A DNA stretch of 64,000 bases from Oceanipulchritudo coccoides (GCF_010500615.1 NZ_JAAGNX010000003.1:124001-188000), one strand, 5' to 3'; shown: positions 44,602 through 54,057, counted from the first letter of the stretch. A program made the numbers and translations. Notes: generated by a model from the sequence alone, not told the origin.

Positions 44602-45540
44602 CTATTTCGAGATACGGGCGATAGCCTGTGACTTTAATACCTTCAACCGCATCCGTATCAAATCCCCAAGGTCGATTATAAACTCCTTAGTTTTCTCAAG
44701 CCATGTGAGCGGAGTATACTGGTTTTCCACTTCAGGTAGATCCTCCAGTTCCTTTGGAAGAGGACCACCAAAAGGAACGGCCTTCAACCAGGCAGCTGGA
44801 TTCAAGGGGTGCAGGCAACGAGTGGAGGGTTGCCAACCGTACCACTTTCGGCGCAGCCATTGTGCATGCCGAATCTGATTGGTGTGTCCATATGTGCGTA
44901 TCTTACGCTCAACCTGATTATCGCTAAGAACATATGACAGGTGATAACAGGGACGATCAAGCATCAGGTAGTCGTCAACATGACTTGGGCGACGACAATG
45001 GTTGAAGCGTATGTCACTGTGCAGGTTCAAGGCGAACGCCATGCTGAATGCCAAGGTCGTATTCTTCAGTCGGGTTTCCACAAGACCTTTCCGGTAAGTC
45101 AAACTCTCCCGGCAAAGTATGACATGGCGCGTGTCTTTCCAGAATTGATACCAAGGGGTGCGGAAATAGGCAAAATCCCTGTTGCTTTCAATCTGAGCAA
45201 GGTTGGCCGCATAATCCTCACTCATGAAGAATTCATCTGCATCCTGCACAATAAGAATGTCGAACCCCTCTTCACGGGCGAGATCGAGGACTTCATTTCG
45301 CTGGTCCTCCTCGGTCGCCCAGTCGCCCTCGATCAATTGCAATTTATCAAGATGGGGAGACTCCTTCAAGATTCCCGGGTCACTCGGATTCCTGAACTTT
45401 TCGCGGGCCTCCGGATTGTAGGACCATGGATATGGACTGTAAGACACATAAATCTTCTCAACATGTGGTGCACTGTTGGCAATTGCCCGAAGTATCAATT
45501 GACTACAGTCATAAAACAAAATCAGTACAGCACTTCTCAT
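44602..45540 (-). CDS. GT2-like glycosyltransferase
   Basis: A 312-residue protein. LILFYDCSQLILRAIANSAP at the start and the DxD-like DILIVQDADEFFMSEDY near 95-111 indicate a GT-A fold. The C-terminal half (HADWLRRKWYGW-like region and PLNPAAWLKAVPFGGPLPKE) is not a classical GT2 and I do not recognise its family with certainty. It is spaced two bases from the fucosyltransferase-like gene. Sugar and acceptor unknown. Confidence 0.65.
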   Translation of the reverse strand: MRSAVLILFYDCSQLILRAIANSAPHVEKIYVSYSPYPWSYNPEAREKFRNPSDPGILKESPHLDKLQLIEGDWATEEDQRNEVLDLAREEGFDILIVQDADEFFMSEDYAANLAQIESNRDFAYFRTPWYQFWKDTRHVILCRESLTYRKGLVETRLKNTTLAFSMAFALNLHSDIRFNHCRRPSHVDDYLMLDRPCYHLSYVLSDNQVERKIRTYGHTNQIRHAQWLRRKWYGWQPSTRCLHPLNPAAWLKAVPFGGPLPKELEDLPEVENQYTPLTWLEKTKEFIIDLGDLIRMRLKVLKSQAIARISK

Positions 45541-45552
45541 AAAACAAAACTC

Positions 45553-46440
45553 CTAGGATTCACGTTTACGAGCCACAAGATAGATCAGCCTGCTCAGGTC
45601 TGCCGCCTTGCTTAGCGATTCAGGAAGTTCCTCAAACTCAAGGTGCTTCCGTGAATATTCCATTATCTCCCGACTGTAGGTCAGGTAGATGGCATCCACA
45701 TCGGGGCGAAAACTCTCTTCACAAAAACAAACAGGACTTAGGTTCACAAAAAATGCGGGTTTCTGATCAGCGATCCCTCGCAATCTCCTGCAAGCCGCCG
45801 GAATCCTCAAGCGAACATCAATTGCGGTCAGGAATGCATCGAGAATGCGACCCTTCCTGAGTTTTTGCATTCCCGAGCCGAGGGAAAACCCTGCGCGCTG
45901 GGATGTCATCCGGTTCTTCCCCAGAAAGTCTGGGCATAAGAGAATCCATGTCCCGCCAGGCTTTAATACCCGCATGCTTTCATCAATAAATCGATTGGGA
46001 TAGACCGCATGCTCCAGCACGAAAACCGAAAATACCGCTTCAAATGCCGCGTCGGGAAATGGGAGCATCCCCCCCTCTTCCAGTGTTTTGAATGTTCCGC
46101 CCGGAAAGGCCTTGGCGCTCTTCGACATGATTTCAGGCGAGAAATCACAGCCGGAATAATCTTCATAGTTGATTGCGCCTGTGCTCAGGATTTGCGAGGT
46201 TCCACATCCGATCTCCAACAAGCTCCTACCCTTAACCCGCTCAATTATATCCTGATGAAATGGGGCTTCACCGGGTTTGTTCCAAAGTGTGGTTCCTTGG
46301 ACAATATCCTCATAGTACTGGCCGCGCAAATAGTAGTCGCTCATTTTGGATTCCAAATTCGACAAGCTTGCCGAATTTCTTTCCTCGACGGAGGAAACCC
46401 AGTTGAGTTTCCGGGATGGTGCAGGTGCAATATTAGCCAT
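45553..46440 (-). CDS. Class I SAM-dependent methyltransferase
   Basis: A 295-residue methyltransferase. LLEIGCGTSQILSTGAINY (near 91-109) is the SAM-binding loop, AVFSVFVLEHAVYPNRFIDE is motif II, and VLKPGGTWILLCPDFLGKN follows. The region before residue 60 is variable. A role in sugar methylation is likely from context. It is 12 bases upstream of the GT2-like gene and 16 bases downstream of the flippase gene, in the same operon. Confidence 0.84.
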   Translation of the reverse strand: MANIAPAPSRKLNWVSSVEERNSASLSNLESKMSDYYLRGQYYEDIVQGTTLWNKPGEAPFHQDIIERVKGRSLLEIGCGTSQILSTGAINYEDYSGCDFSPEIMSKSAKAFPGGTFKTLEEGGMLPFPDAAFEAVFSVFVLEHAVYPNRFIDESMRVLKPGGTWILLCPDFLGKNRMTSQRAGFSLGSGMQKLRKGRILDAFLTAIDVRLRIPAACRRLRGIADQKPAFFVNLSPVCFCEESFRPDVDAIYLTYSREIMEYSRKHLEFEELPESLSKAADLSRLIYLVARKRES

Positions 46441-46456
46441 AAGTCTACATACTAGT

Positions 46457-48001
46457 CTATCGAGCTCTCGCGTGTTTGATTTCCCTGACCTTGGCTGCGA
46501 TAACAGTTAATAGGGAGGAAAACTCAACTCTTGCCTCTTTTGATACAGAACAAATCAAAAGTCCATAGGACAGAGCGTACGTTCCTGCAGCAAGACCAAA
46601 AAGCAGCCATTGAGCTGGTTGATAAAAGAAGAAAAAGAAAGAAAGAAGAATCGCGCAAGTGGCTGCTTTTATTACCTCAATTCCGAATTCAATCCAATCG
46701 GACTTAATCAAGCGTGCTCTCTTTGAAAGGGACTTGGGATAATACCAGAAGTATACAACGCTGTATCCAACCAGCGGAGCAATAATTGCGCCCAAGATTC
46801 CGAGGTAATAGATTCCAGCCAACAAAATCGCGAACACCAGTATGGAATAAGTGAATATCACAACTGAACTACGCTTGATATCGCCTAGTGAAACACAGAG
46901 TGAACTCATGACAGTTAGCATGACCCGCGAAACCAGATAAAAACATAGGAGACTTGAGATGAGGGTTCCTGCAAAGAACTCTTCTCCAACCCACAGGCTA
47001 ACAAATGTCTTGTTGAGGGAAAGAAATCCTCCAAAGGCCAATCCCAGCATCCATATGTTTAGCTTAATCAAGCGCCTTATAACGCTTCGGATTTTCACAT
47101 AATCCCCTTCGCCACTAAGATGGGAAATGCCAACACCAACAGCCTGACCAGTACGATTAAGAAGGGTTTCCCCGATGTTAAAACTTCGCTTGGTCAATAC
47201 ATAAACGGCAACCGTCTCTGGTCCGATAAAACGCGAGATTAGAAATGCGTCCATATGAGAACTGAAGGTTGTGCCGACCTTCCCGATGGAGGTGAAAGAC
47301 AGGAGACTCAAAACCTCGCCAAATTTTGAAATGCTGAATGCGGGCTTAATTCCCTCTTTGTGCAACCGCCAAAGAAGATATCCAGAATTTCCAAGCAGTA
47401 ATCCAGAACCCCGGAAAAGAAAACCGGCGGCAATCGCGTAAAGTCCGTAATCAGCAAATATCAAAACGGCGATAACTATTAATGAGCCGAAACTCGATAT
47501 CACTCCAACGATCCCCGGCCCTAGGCTACCAAGCATGCCATAATTAACGGCGCTTAAAGCATACGAAAGGATCATGATGGCTGTTCCCGAAATAGCCATC
47601 AGAAAGGCCTTTCTCAAAATGATTGATGTGCTTTCATTTGAAAGATTCACCCAATCGGGCAGATAGAAAGAGATGCCCCAACCAGTCCCCACAATAAACA
47701 CGCAAATGCCAAGGGTTATAAGCAGCCCAGCAGTGGTGTACCCCATCAGTGCAAGATTGTCTTTTTTCCCGTAGGCTACTCCTGCGCGTTGAGTGATAAC
47801 ACTGGCAATGCCTGGGTCGACGACAGTAAGCCAGACAAGTACATTGCCAGTGGCCAACCAGGCTCCGTAGAGGTCGAGAGGAATATGTCTAAGATAGAGC
47901 GGAACCAGAGCGATTCCTGAAATGATCGCGTAGACTATGCTTGAGTATGAAAACATGAGTCCCCACACAGCGGCTTTCCGGCGGCTTTTACGGGGGATCA
48001 T
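46457..48001 (-). CDS. Wzx-type polysaccharide flippase
   Basis: A 514-residue membrane protein with about 12-14 transmembrane helices and a basic N-terminus (MIPRKSRRKAAVWGL). The SSFGSLIVIAVLIFADYGLY and LYLRHIPLDLYGAWLATGNV segments fit the MOP-superfamily (PST) exporters that flip undecaprenyl-linked repeat units. With the wzy-like gene at 39,530 this indicates a Wzx/Wzy-dependent assembly route. The family is very divergent, so substrate is not predictable. Confidence 0.82.
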   Translation of the reverse strand: MIPRKSRRKAAVWGLMFSYSSIVYAIISGIALVPLYLRHIPLDLYGAWLATGNVLVWLTVVDPGIASVITQRAGVAYGKKDNLALMGYTTAGLLITLGICVFIVGTGWGISFYLPDWVNLSNESTSIILRKAFLMAISGTAIMILSYALSAVNYGMLGSLGPGIVGVISSFGSLIVIAVLIFADYGLYAIAAGFLFRGSGLLLGNSGYLLWRLHKEGIKPAFSISKFGEVLSLLSFTSIGKVGTTFSSHMDAFLISRFIGPETVAVYVLTKRSFNIGETLLNRTGQAVGVGISHLSGEGDYVKIRSVIRRLIKLNIWMLGLAFGGFLSLNKTFVSLWVGEEFFAGTLISSLLCFYLVSRVMLTVMSSLCVSLGDIKRSSVVIFTYSILVFAILLAGIYYLGILGAIIAPLVGYSVVYFWYYPKSLSKRARLIKSDWIEFGIEVIKAATCAILLSFFFFFYQPAQWLLFGLAAGTYALSYGLLICSVSKEARVEFSSLLTVIAAKVREIKHARAR

Positions 48002-48053
48002 AGTGAAATATCCTGCATGGATTTTTTAAGCGATTTTTGAATACTCTCGACTT

Positions 48054-49157
48054 TCAACCCTTTTGGCAGGAATCCAGAATTCCAAAGAACTTGTCTACCG
48101 TTACGGCTTCCCTGCGATATTTCCTCCGGGCCTTATATCCGCGTAGTCCAAAAAGATTTTTTAGCCAAAGTGACAAAGCCTGCCATATCCGGAGTTGCGC
48201 CCAAAATTCTGATTTTCCTCCTGATCGCTGGATAGTTCCTGCAAATTTTCGGAAACCGACTCTTTTATCTTGGATACAAACAAGAGACCACACCCCTGCA
48301 TTTTTCATGAAGCGCCTTCGTATAGGATCAAGTTCCCTGTTGGATTCAAGATCACCATTTTTCAAAACCGCGTATACGCATAACATCAGGAATCCGCTGT
48401 TCCATCCGGACGTCCCGAGATTCAGGTTTTCATATTCAGAAAGCTGCATGCCCCGCAATACGCAGACCTCAGGAAGGCCAGCGACTTTGGCCCCCACAAA
48501 TCGACCGGCCAAAGGCAGGTAAAACGGCAACATTAAACGTCTGGTGTAGCTGTCCAACCAGTCAAGTTGATCACACCATTCATATGCCTTTTGTAATGCC
48601 TTCCTGAATCCGGGGCCCATAGTATAAGCATGGCATCCGATGAACGAGGCATCCCACGCATTCATTTTCGTCCAATCAAGATTTTCAGGATCGGCCGCTG
48701 TCTTCCTCAGGGTCTTAAGATGCGGGCAAAATACATATGAACAATTGTCGAGAAAGAAATTACCGCTCAAGCTGTAGGTAAGAAGGATATCTGATCCCAA
48801 TTCTCGATATGCCTTGAAACGGGAAATCAAGGACCAGGGAGTAAAAATATCATCATCGCCATGTAGCAGAACAAGTTCATCCTCTTTCGCGAATTCCTCA
48901 ATGGCTGTATACCAGTTTTCGACCGGCTCGATTGTTTTCTCACGGTGATGTATGATCAAATCCCACTGGAGAGTTGCATCCTTATGGGATAAATAGTCAT
49001 CTGTGATAAGCTCCTGTATCAGCTCCCTGCTTGGAGGATGATTATTCACAACGAGTAATCGCATTTCCTCCCCCTCTGGTATCTCTGCGTCAAAAAGAGA
49101 CCTGAGAACGATGGGAAGTGTAGCGGTCCTTGTATATGTTGGAATTACAACAAGCAT
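48054..49157 (-). CDS. GT2 glycosyltransferase
   Basis: A 367-residue GT-A enzyme starting MLVVIPTYTRTATLPIVLRS, the standard N-terminal strand of GT2. ELVLLHGDDDIFTPWSLISR (near 92-111) contains the DxD metal site. The C-terminal region (residues 200-367) is helical and carries basic patches but no clear membrane helix. It is preceded by the CDP-dideoxyhexose genes, so it is a candidate for transferring that sugar. This is inference from position only. Confidence 0.77.
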   Translation of the reverse strand: MLVVIPTYTRTATLPIVLRSLFDAEIPEGEEMRLLVVNNHPPSRELIQELITDDYLSHKDATLQWDLIIHHREKTIEPVENWYTAIEEFAKEDELVLLHGDDDIFTPWSLISRFKAYRELGSDILLTYSLSGNFFLDNCSYVFCPHLKTLRKTAADPENLDWTKMNAWDASFIGCHAYTMGPGFRKALQKAYEWCDQLDWLDSYTRRLMLPFYLPLAGRFVGAKVAGLPEVCVLRGMQLSEYENLNLGTSGWNSGFLMLCVYAVLKNGDLESNRELDPIRRRFMKNAGVWSLVCIQDKRVGFRKFAGTIQRSGGKSEFWAQLRIWQALSLWLKNLFGLRGYKARRKYRREAVTVDKFFGILDSCQKG

Positions 49158-49169
49158 GAATCCTATCCG

Positions 49170-50099
49170 TCAGCACCTATAGTAGGCGGCAAGCCCATCC
49201 CAGAAGAGATCCTCAGACCAATCCGAGACAATTGAAGTGGCTTTAATGGAGTTTGTCCGGATTTTTGGTTCGCTGAAATCTTCCTGTGAGGCGAACCTGA
49301 CGCTGCATTCGCTTTCCAATCGCCCGTGCATTTGCATTGAAAACCTTTTTGCAAATTGGCCTTGAGGCTCATCGAAATACCCGGGATCCATTTTCTCATT
49401 TGCATGCGGATTGGCCTGTATTCGCTTGGAAAATTCAAGGTAGCAGAGAGCCATGAGTTCCACGGGCACATTGTCCCTCACATAATCAGGCGACTTTACC
49501 ACCGGCACCTCGCCCGCAAGCCAACTCTTTGCTAAATAAGTAGTAAAGCCGCCTTTCTCGTAAGGTCCAAAAGGATTAGCCACGACAAACTTTCCTAGAG
49601 GCATTTTTGCCTGATAGCACGCGAACCGAACAATATGCCACGTCAGGGTTTTGCTGAGTGCATAGGGTGAGAATGCCTCTAGCGGTTTTGTGCCCTTTCC
49701 GGTATCTGCCTCGAAGTATGAACTGGTATGAATGACCGATTTGACCCCTGCCCTTTTTGCGACCTTGAGCACCTCATCCAGATTCAGGGTATTCTGTTGG
49801 ACTGCGTCCATCACTGGGAAGTCAGGCGCCTTGTGATTTCCGACAACAGCCCCGTGCAAGCAGAGAAGATCATAGTCCTGCGCTCCCAGGGCCTCCAGCA
49901 TTTCCTCCGACCCCATTCGACAATTCCAAACCGGCTTGATCAGCGGCAACAATAGTTCTGTTCGCGTGTGATACAAATCCTTATACTCTCCAAGCCCTGC
50001 CCTGGTGAATGTGCCCGTTACTTCGTGGCCTGCTTCTGCCAGAGTCTTTGCAAACCAGAAACCGGTAAAAGAACTGGCCCCTGTGAAAAAGATCTTCAT
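49170..50099 (-). CDS. Dideoxyhexose 4-reductase-like SDR (AscF/AbeE-type)
   Basis: A 309-residue extended SDR. TGASSFTGFWFAKTLAEAGH (near 6) is the NAD(P) site, HTSSYFEADTG carries the catalytic Ser, and SPYALSKTLTWHIVR (near 148) gives Tyr-Lys. It closes the CDP-3,6-dideoxyhexose block (rfbF, rfbG, rfbH, C5-epimerase-like), the place of the 4-keto reductase that makes CDP-ascarylose (AscF) or, in other species, CDP-abequose or CDP-paratose. With an epimerase present, ascarylose is the best fit. The overlap with the epimerase-like gene is four bases. Confidence 0.72.
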   Translation of the reverse strand: MKIFFTGASSFTGFWFAKTLAEAGHEVTGTFTRAGLGEYKDLYHTRTELLLPLIKPVWNCRMGSEEMLEALGAQDYDLLCLHGAVVGNHKAPDFPVMDAVQQNTLNLDEVLKVAKRAGVKSVIHTSSYFEADTGKGTKPLEAFSPYALSKTLTWHIVRFACYQAKMPLGKFVVANPFGPYEKGGFTTYLAKSWLAGEVPVVKSPDYVRDNVPVELMALCYLEFSKRIQANPHANEKMDPGYFDEPQGQFAKRFSMQMHGRLESECSVRFASQEDFSEPKIRTNSIKATSIVSDWSEDLFWDGLAAYYRC

Positions 50100-50647
50100 C
50101 GTGTAAATAGGAACGGTGAATCGAACTCATTCATTTTAGCAAACCCCTGATCCCGGTCAGAAATCTCAAAAGAATCCCCCGGCCAGTTGAACCCGAAGCT
50201 GTCCCAGCGAATCCCGGTATCGTGTTCGGGCGCATATACCATGTCGGTCTTGTAAATCATGCAGGAGTCATCGCTGAGAGACAGAAACCCATGGGCGAAA
50301 CCAATAGGAATGAAAAATATCAGGCGGTTATCGCCGCTCAATTCAATCGAGGCGCTCTTTCCAAACGTAGGGGATCCTGTTCGCAGGTCTACAACGACAT
50401 CCAAAACTGAACCTGACACGCAATAGACCACCTTGTTATGCGCATGAGGCGGTAGTTGAAAGTGCATGCCTCGAAGCACATTCAATTTGGATACAGAGAA
50501 GAATTCTTCCTCTAAGGCAAAAGACAGTCCCAGCTTCTTCCAAAGACCAGAATGGAAAGTCTTGATAAATTCCCCACGGTCATCACAAAATTGTCGCGGC
50601 TTGACAATCTTAAGACCGGGAAGCGGTTCTTCGATTATTTCAAACAT
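50096..50647 (-). CDS. RmlC/AscE-like 5-epimerase
   Basis: A 183-residue cupin of the dTDP-4-dehydrorhamnose 3,5-epimerase superfamily. NVLRGMHFQLPPHAHNKVVY (near 57-76) contains the catalytic His, and CMIYKTDMVYAPEHDTGIRW carries the Tyr/Asp region. Its neighbours are CDP-sugar genes rather than rmlA/B/D, which argues for the 5-epimerase of CDP-3,6-dideoxy-4-hexulose (AscE) rather than RmlC. It lies five bases downstream of rfbH and overlaps the reductase by four. Confidence 0.75.
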   Translation of the reverse strand: MFEIIEEPLPGLKIVKPRQFCDDRGEFIKTFHSGLWKKLGLSFALEEEFFSVSKLNVLRGMHFQLPPHAHNKVVYCVSGSVLDVVVDLRTGSPTFGKSASIELSGDNRLIFFIPIGFAHGFLSLSDDSCMIYKTDMVYAPEHDTGIRWDSFGFNWPGDSFEISDRDQGFAKMNEFDSPFLFTR

Positions 50648-50652
50648 TGAGA

Positions 50653-52095
50653 TTACCTGCGGACAAATTCCTGGATACCGTCTATCATATATTCCATCTG
50701 CCCCTTGGTCAGTCCCGGATAGACTCCGATAAAGATCGCCTCATTCATGATACGATCAGCTCCGACCAAATCACCAACCACACGGAAAGCCTCAGGATAA
50801 TCCTTCTTCAATTGCACGAAGGCAGGCTGACGAACAAGATTACCGCCGAAGAGCATGCGGTTGCCGATTTTCTTCTGATCAAGATGCTTGGCGAAAGCTG
50901 ACTTGGTAAACGGCGCCTCTGGGCGAACCAGCAGCATGAATCCGAACCAGGAGCAATCCACCCGGCACCCGGATCCGTCCCAAGTAAATCCGTCTGGAGA
51001 CCATCCGGTGGCATGCGTTGGCAGGCAGAACTCAAAGAACTCATCCATGCCGGCCAGGCCCTTTCGCAGAAACTCCCAATTGTCCTTTCTGGCCTGAATA
51101 AACTTGGGAAGCTTTTTCACCTGCTGGCGACCAATGGCGGCCTGCGTGTCAAGGGGTTTGATATTGTAGCCGATGTGGGAGTAAATGTACTTGTGATCGT
51201 ATCCCTCCGGCAATTCCCCGAGCTGCCATCCGAAGCGCTTGTTGCAGGTGTTGTCGATACCACTGGCACACCAGCAATCGCGTCCCCAGTCGCGGAAACT
51301 TTCCACGAGTATCTTCAGTTTCATATCGCGGCGAATATTGACCGCTCCACCCTCGCCCATGGTCAAGTGGTGAGGAGGATAGAATGACTGAGTGGATAAG
51401 TCGCCCCATGTTCCCGTGTACTGAGTTGTGCCATCCGGCATCGTGTAGGAACAGCCCAAGGCATCGCAATTGTCCTCGATCAGCCAGAGATCGTGCTTCT
51501 TGCAAAAGTCAATGGCTGTCTTCAAATCAAACGGATTGCCCAGGGTATGGGCAAACATGAGGGCCTTGGTCTTGCCCGGAACAAATGCCTCTTCCAATCC
51601 GGAAAAATCCACATTCCCTGTTACCGGATTATTATCAAGAAAGACCGGTACCAGTTGGTTCTGTATCATCGGGGAAACTGTTGTCGGGAAGCCGGCCGCG
51701 CAGGTAATGACCTCATCACCCGGCCGCAGGCGCTTCTCCTTGGGCAGCTTGTGGGAGGTCAGGGATGAGACTGCCAGCAGGTTGGCCGACGATCCGGAGT
51801 TTGTCAGAATAGACTTCTTGATCCCGAGGAACTTCGCCAGCTCCTCCTGCAGGGCATCCCCCTCCTTGCCGAGTGTCAGCCAGAAATCGAGCGTAGAGGA
51901 AACGGCTGCTTCCACCTCATCCTCATCAAAGACCCGTCCGGCATAGGGAACCGAAAGGTTACCTGAATCATTCTTCTGGCCGTTTCCCGGATGCAGCGGA
52001 TCGTCTCCCGGGCGATTATTGGCGTGAACTAATCGGGAATATTCCCGGGTCAGTTTCAGGATTTCAGCTTTCAGCGCTTCTGGAGACTTAGACAT
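50653..52095 (-). CDS. rfbH: CDP-6-deoxy-4-hexulose 3-dehydrase (E1, PMP-dependent)
   Basis: A 480-residue fold-type I enzyme that removes the C3 hydroxyl of CDP-4-keto-6-deoxyglucose. The hallmark change is visible: SFYPPHHLTMGEGG has His where ordinary aminotransferases have the PLP lysine. RDCWCASGIDNTCNKRFG (near 273-290) holds the [2Fe-2S] cysteines C-x-C-x7-C plus an earlier Cys partner, as in RfbH/AscC/DdhC. The length is typical. The reductase partner E3 (AscD/DdhD) is not in the window. It overlaps rfbG by eight bases. Confidence 0.93.
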   Translation of the reverse strand: MSKSPEALKAEILKLTREYSRLVHANNRPGDDPLHPGNGQKNDSGNLSVPYAGRVFDEDEVEAAVSSTLDFWLTLGKEGDALQEELAKFLGIKKSILTNSGSSANLLAVSSLTSHKLPKEKRLRPGDEVITCAAGFPTTVSPMIQNQLVPVFLDNNPVTGNVDFSGLEEAFVPGKTKALMFAHTLGNPFDLKTAIDFCKKHDLWLIEDNCDALGCSYTMPDGTTQYTGTWGDLSTQSFYPPHHLTMGEGGAVNIRRDMKLKILVESFRDWGRDCWCASGIDNTCNKRFGWQLGELPEGYDHKYIYSHIGYNIKPLDTQAAIGRQQVKKLPKFIQARKDNWEFLRKGLAGMDEFFEFCLPTHATGWSPDGFTWDGSGCRVDCSWFGFMLLVRPEAPFTKSAFAKHLDQKKIGNRMLFGGNLVRQPAFVQLKKDYPEAFRVVGDLVGADRIMNEAIFIGVYPGLTKGQMEYMIDGIQEFVRR

Positions 52096-53203
52096 TATTT
52101 TTTGAATAAAGGGTGATTTGCTTTTCGGTCATTTCTAAGGTGTTCGAGGAATTGTCATGAACTTGCCGATACCAGTCGACTGTATTGGCAATTGTCTGCT
52201 CAAAATCCCAACGCGGTTCCCACCCCAAAACATGCCGGGCCTTATCAATGGCGAGATTCAGCAGCGATGCCTCGTGCAGGGCATTCGGATCTGACCGGTC
52301 ATCCCAACTGCCTGGCCAGTGTTTGAGGATTTCCTCAACTAATTCCGCCACCGGGCGGTTGGAGTCCAGCGTGGGTCCAAAATTGAAGGCAGAGCACAAT
52401 TGTGATTGTTCAAGCCGTGCTGAGATGAAGGATTCCTTGTTCAATCCCCTCCAGAGGTCGGCTCCCAACAACAGGTACCCTCCCAGAGGCTCAAGGACAT
52501 GTTGCCACGGACGGGTGGCGTGGCGATTGCGGACTGGGATCGCCTCTTCCCGCGAAAGCGCCCTTATACAATCCGGAACAATCCTGTCTTCCGCCCAGTC
52601 ACCACCACCAATGACATTTCCTGCACGGGCGGATGCAACAGCGATACCCCGGTCCAAGGGATTATGGAAAAATGATTTCCGAAATGATTGAATCGCGATC
52701 TCACACGCTCCCTTGCTGGAGCTGTAGGGATCGTGTCCGCCCATAGGATCTTCTTCCCGATAGCTATGCAGCCATTCCTTGTTCTCATAGCATTTGTCGG
52801 TCGTCACGAATACCGCTGCACAGGGCTTCTCCAGCTGACGCAATGCATTCAGCAAATGGACAGTCCCCATGACATTGGTGGCATAGGTTTCAACAGGAAT
52901 GTCGTAGCTCAAACGAACCAGCGGCTGGGCAGCCAGGTGCAGCAAAATATCTGGCTGAACCTCCCTTACCAATTTGCTGACCTTCTCTGCATCCCTAATA
53001 TCGAGTGTCTGGTGATCCATTTGCTTCTCCAAACCCAACTGGACAAACAGCGACGGATCCGTATCCGGCTCCAATCCAATCCCGACGATATCCGCCCCCA
53101 TCATGAGCAGCCACTCACACAGCCAGGATCCCTTGAAACCAGTATCTCCGGTCACAAGAACTCGCTTCCCCTTATAGGTCTTTGCTAGTTCTTTAAAATT
53201 CAT
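52088..53203 (-). CDS. rfbG: CDP-glucose 4,6-dehydratase
   Basis: A 371-residue extended SDR that converts CDP-glucose to CDP-4-keto-6-deoxyglucose. NAD-binding TGDTGFKGSWLCEWLLMMGA (near 18-37), HLAAQPLVRLSYDIPVETYA (near 91), and catalytic residues in DKCYENKEWLHSYREEDPMG with YSSSKGACE are the RfbG signatures. The upstream 83-bp gap holds a palindrome and a CTTTGTG repeat that reach close to the ATG. Confidence 0.92.
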   Translation of the reverse strand: MNFKELAKTYKGKRVLVTGDTGFKGSWLCEWLLMMGADIVGIGLEPDTDPSLFVQLGLEKQMDHQTLDIRDAEKVSKLVREVQPDILLHLAAQPLVRLSYDIPVETYATNVMGTVHLLNALRQLEKPCAAVFVTTDKCYENKEWLHSYREEDPMGGHDPYSSSKGACEIAIQSFRKSFFHNPLDRGIAVASARAGNVIGGGDWAEDRIVPDCIRALSREEAIPVRNRHATRPWQHVLEPLGGYLLLGADLWRGLNKESFISARLEQSQLCSAFNFGPTLDSNRPVAELVEEILKHWPGSWDDRSDPNALHEASLLNLAIDKARHVLGWEPRWDFEQTIANTVDWYRQVHDNSSNTLEMTEKQITLYSKNNV

Positions 53204-53286
53204 AGAAAGGAAATCTCTTTGTGCCTTTGTCTCTTTGTTTACCCGCCGAAGCTAGAAGCGAAGGCGGGTGCCTCTGTGCGAGAATC
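53204..53286. repeat. Palindrome and AAAG/CTTTGTG repeat between rfbF and rfbG
   Basis: The spacer contains CTCTTTGTGCCTTTGTCTCT (about 53,215-53,234) followed by a hairpin with arms ACCCGCC (53,241-53,247) and GGCGGGT (53,263-53,269) around GAAGCTAGAAGCGAA. The A-rich part, read on the minus strand, sits immediately upstream of the rfbG ATG. A similar CTTTGTG-type repeat lies just upstream of the glucuronokinase start at 59,195-59,229, and a related hairpin at about 22,845. Confidence 0.75.
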
Positions 53287-54057
53287 TTACTTCCACACCT
53301 TCCAGGGCGCCTTGGCAGCTTCCCACATTTCTTCCAGCTGCATCTTATCACGCAGCGTATCCATCGGCCGCCAGAAGCCCTTGTGCTTGTAAACCGAAAG
53401 CTGCTTTTCCGCGGCAAGGTTTTCCAGCGGATCACGTTCCCACGGCATCGAGTCGCCGGCAATGTAGTCAATCGCGGAAGGCTCCAAGACAAAGTATCCA
53501 CCGTTAATCCATGCTCCATCCCCCTCGGGTTTTTCCTGGAACTGGGTAATTCGATCGCCCTCAATTCCCAAGGCACCGTATCGGCCAGGCGGCTGGACAG
53601 CGGTCAGAGTAGCCTTGCGCTGCGCATTCCGGTGCAATTCAATCGTCTTGGATATATCGACATCCCCCACTCCATCACCGTAAGTGAAACAGAACGTTTC
53701 CTGGCCAATATATTCCTTTACGCGCCGCAGACGCCCACCGGTCATGGTTTCATCACCCGTGTCCACAATCGTCACCTTCCATGGCTCCGTTCTCTTTTTG
53801 TGAACCTCCATTGTGTTGTGCTCCATGTCAAAAGTCACATCCGACATGTGGAGAAAGTAATTTGCAAAGTATTCCTTGATCACATAGCTGCGATAGCCTG
53901 CACAGATGATGAACTCGTTGATCCCGTGATGGGAGTAGGTTTTCATGATGTGCCAGAGGACTGGGCGTCCCCCGATCTCCACCATCGGTTTCGGCTTGAG
54001 GTGTGTTTCCTCGGAGAGTCGGGTTCCAAGGCCTCCTGCAAGGATTACGGCTTTCAT
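53287..54057 (-). CDS. rfbF: Glucose-1-phosphate cytidylyltransferase
   Basis: A 256-residue nucleotidyltransferase making CDP-glucose, entry enzyme of CDP-dideoxyhexose pathways. AVILAGGLGTRLSEETHLKP (residues 3-22), KPMVEIGGRPVLWHIMKTYS and FCFTYGDGVGDVD (metal-binding Asp near 128) are diagnostic for RfbF. It heads the pathway block. A 46-bp gap separates it from the sulfotransferase-like gene upstream. Confidence 0.94.
   Translation of the reverse strand: MKAVILAGGLGTRLSEETHLKPKPMVEIGGRPVLWHIMKTYSHHGINEFIICAGYRSYVIKEYFANYFLHMSDVTFDMEHNTMEVHKKRTEPWKVTIVDTGDETMTGGRLRRVKEYIGQETFCFTYGDGVGDVDISKTIELHRNAQRKATLTAVQPPGRYGALGIEGDRITQFQEKPEGDGAWINGGYFVLEPSAIDYIAGDSMPWERDPLENLAAEKQLSVYKHKGFWRPMDTLRDKMQLEEMWEAAKAPWKVWK

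Noticed and set aside
50096-50647. dTDP-rhamnose RmlC
   Set aside because: rmlA, rmlB and rmlD are absent and the gene is embedded in CDP-sugar genes; the AscE-like call fits context better.
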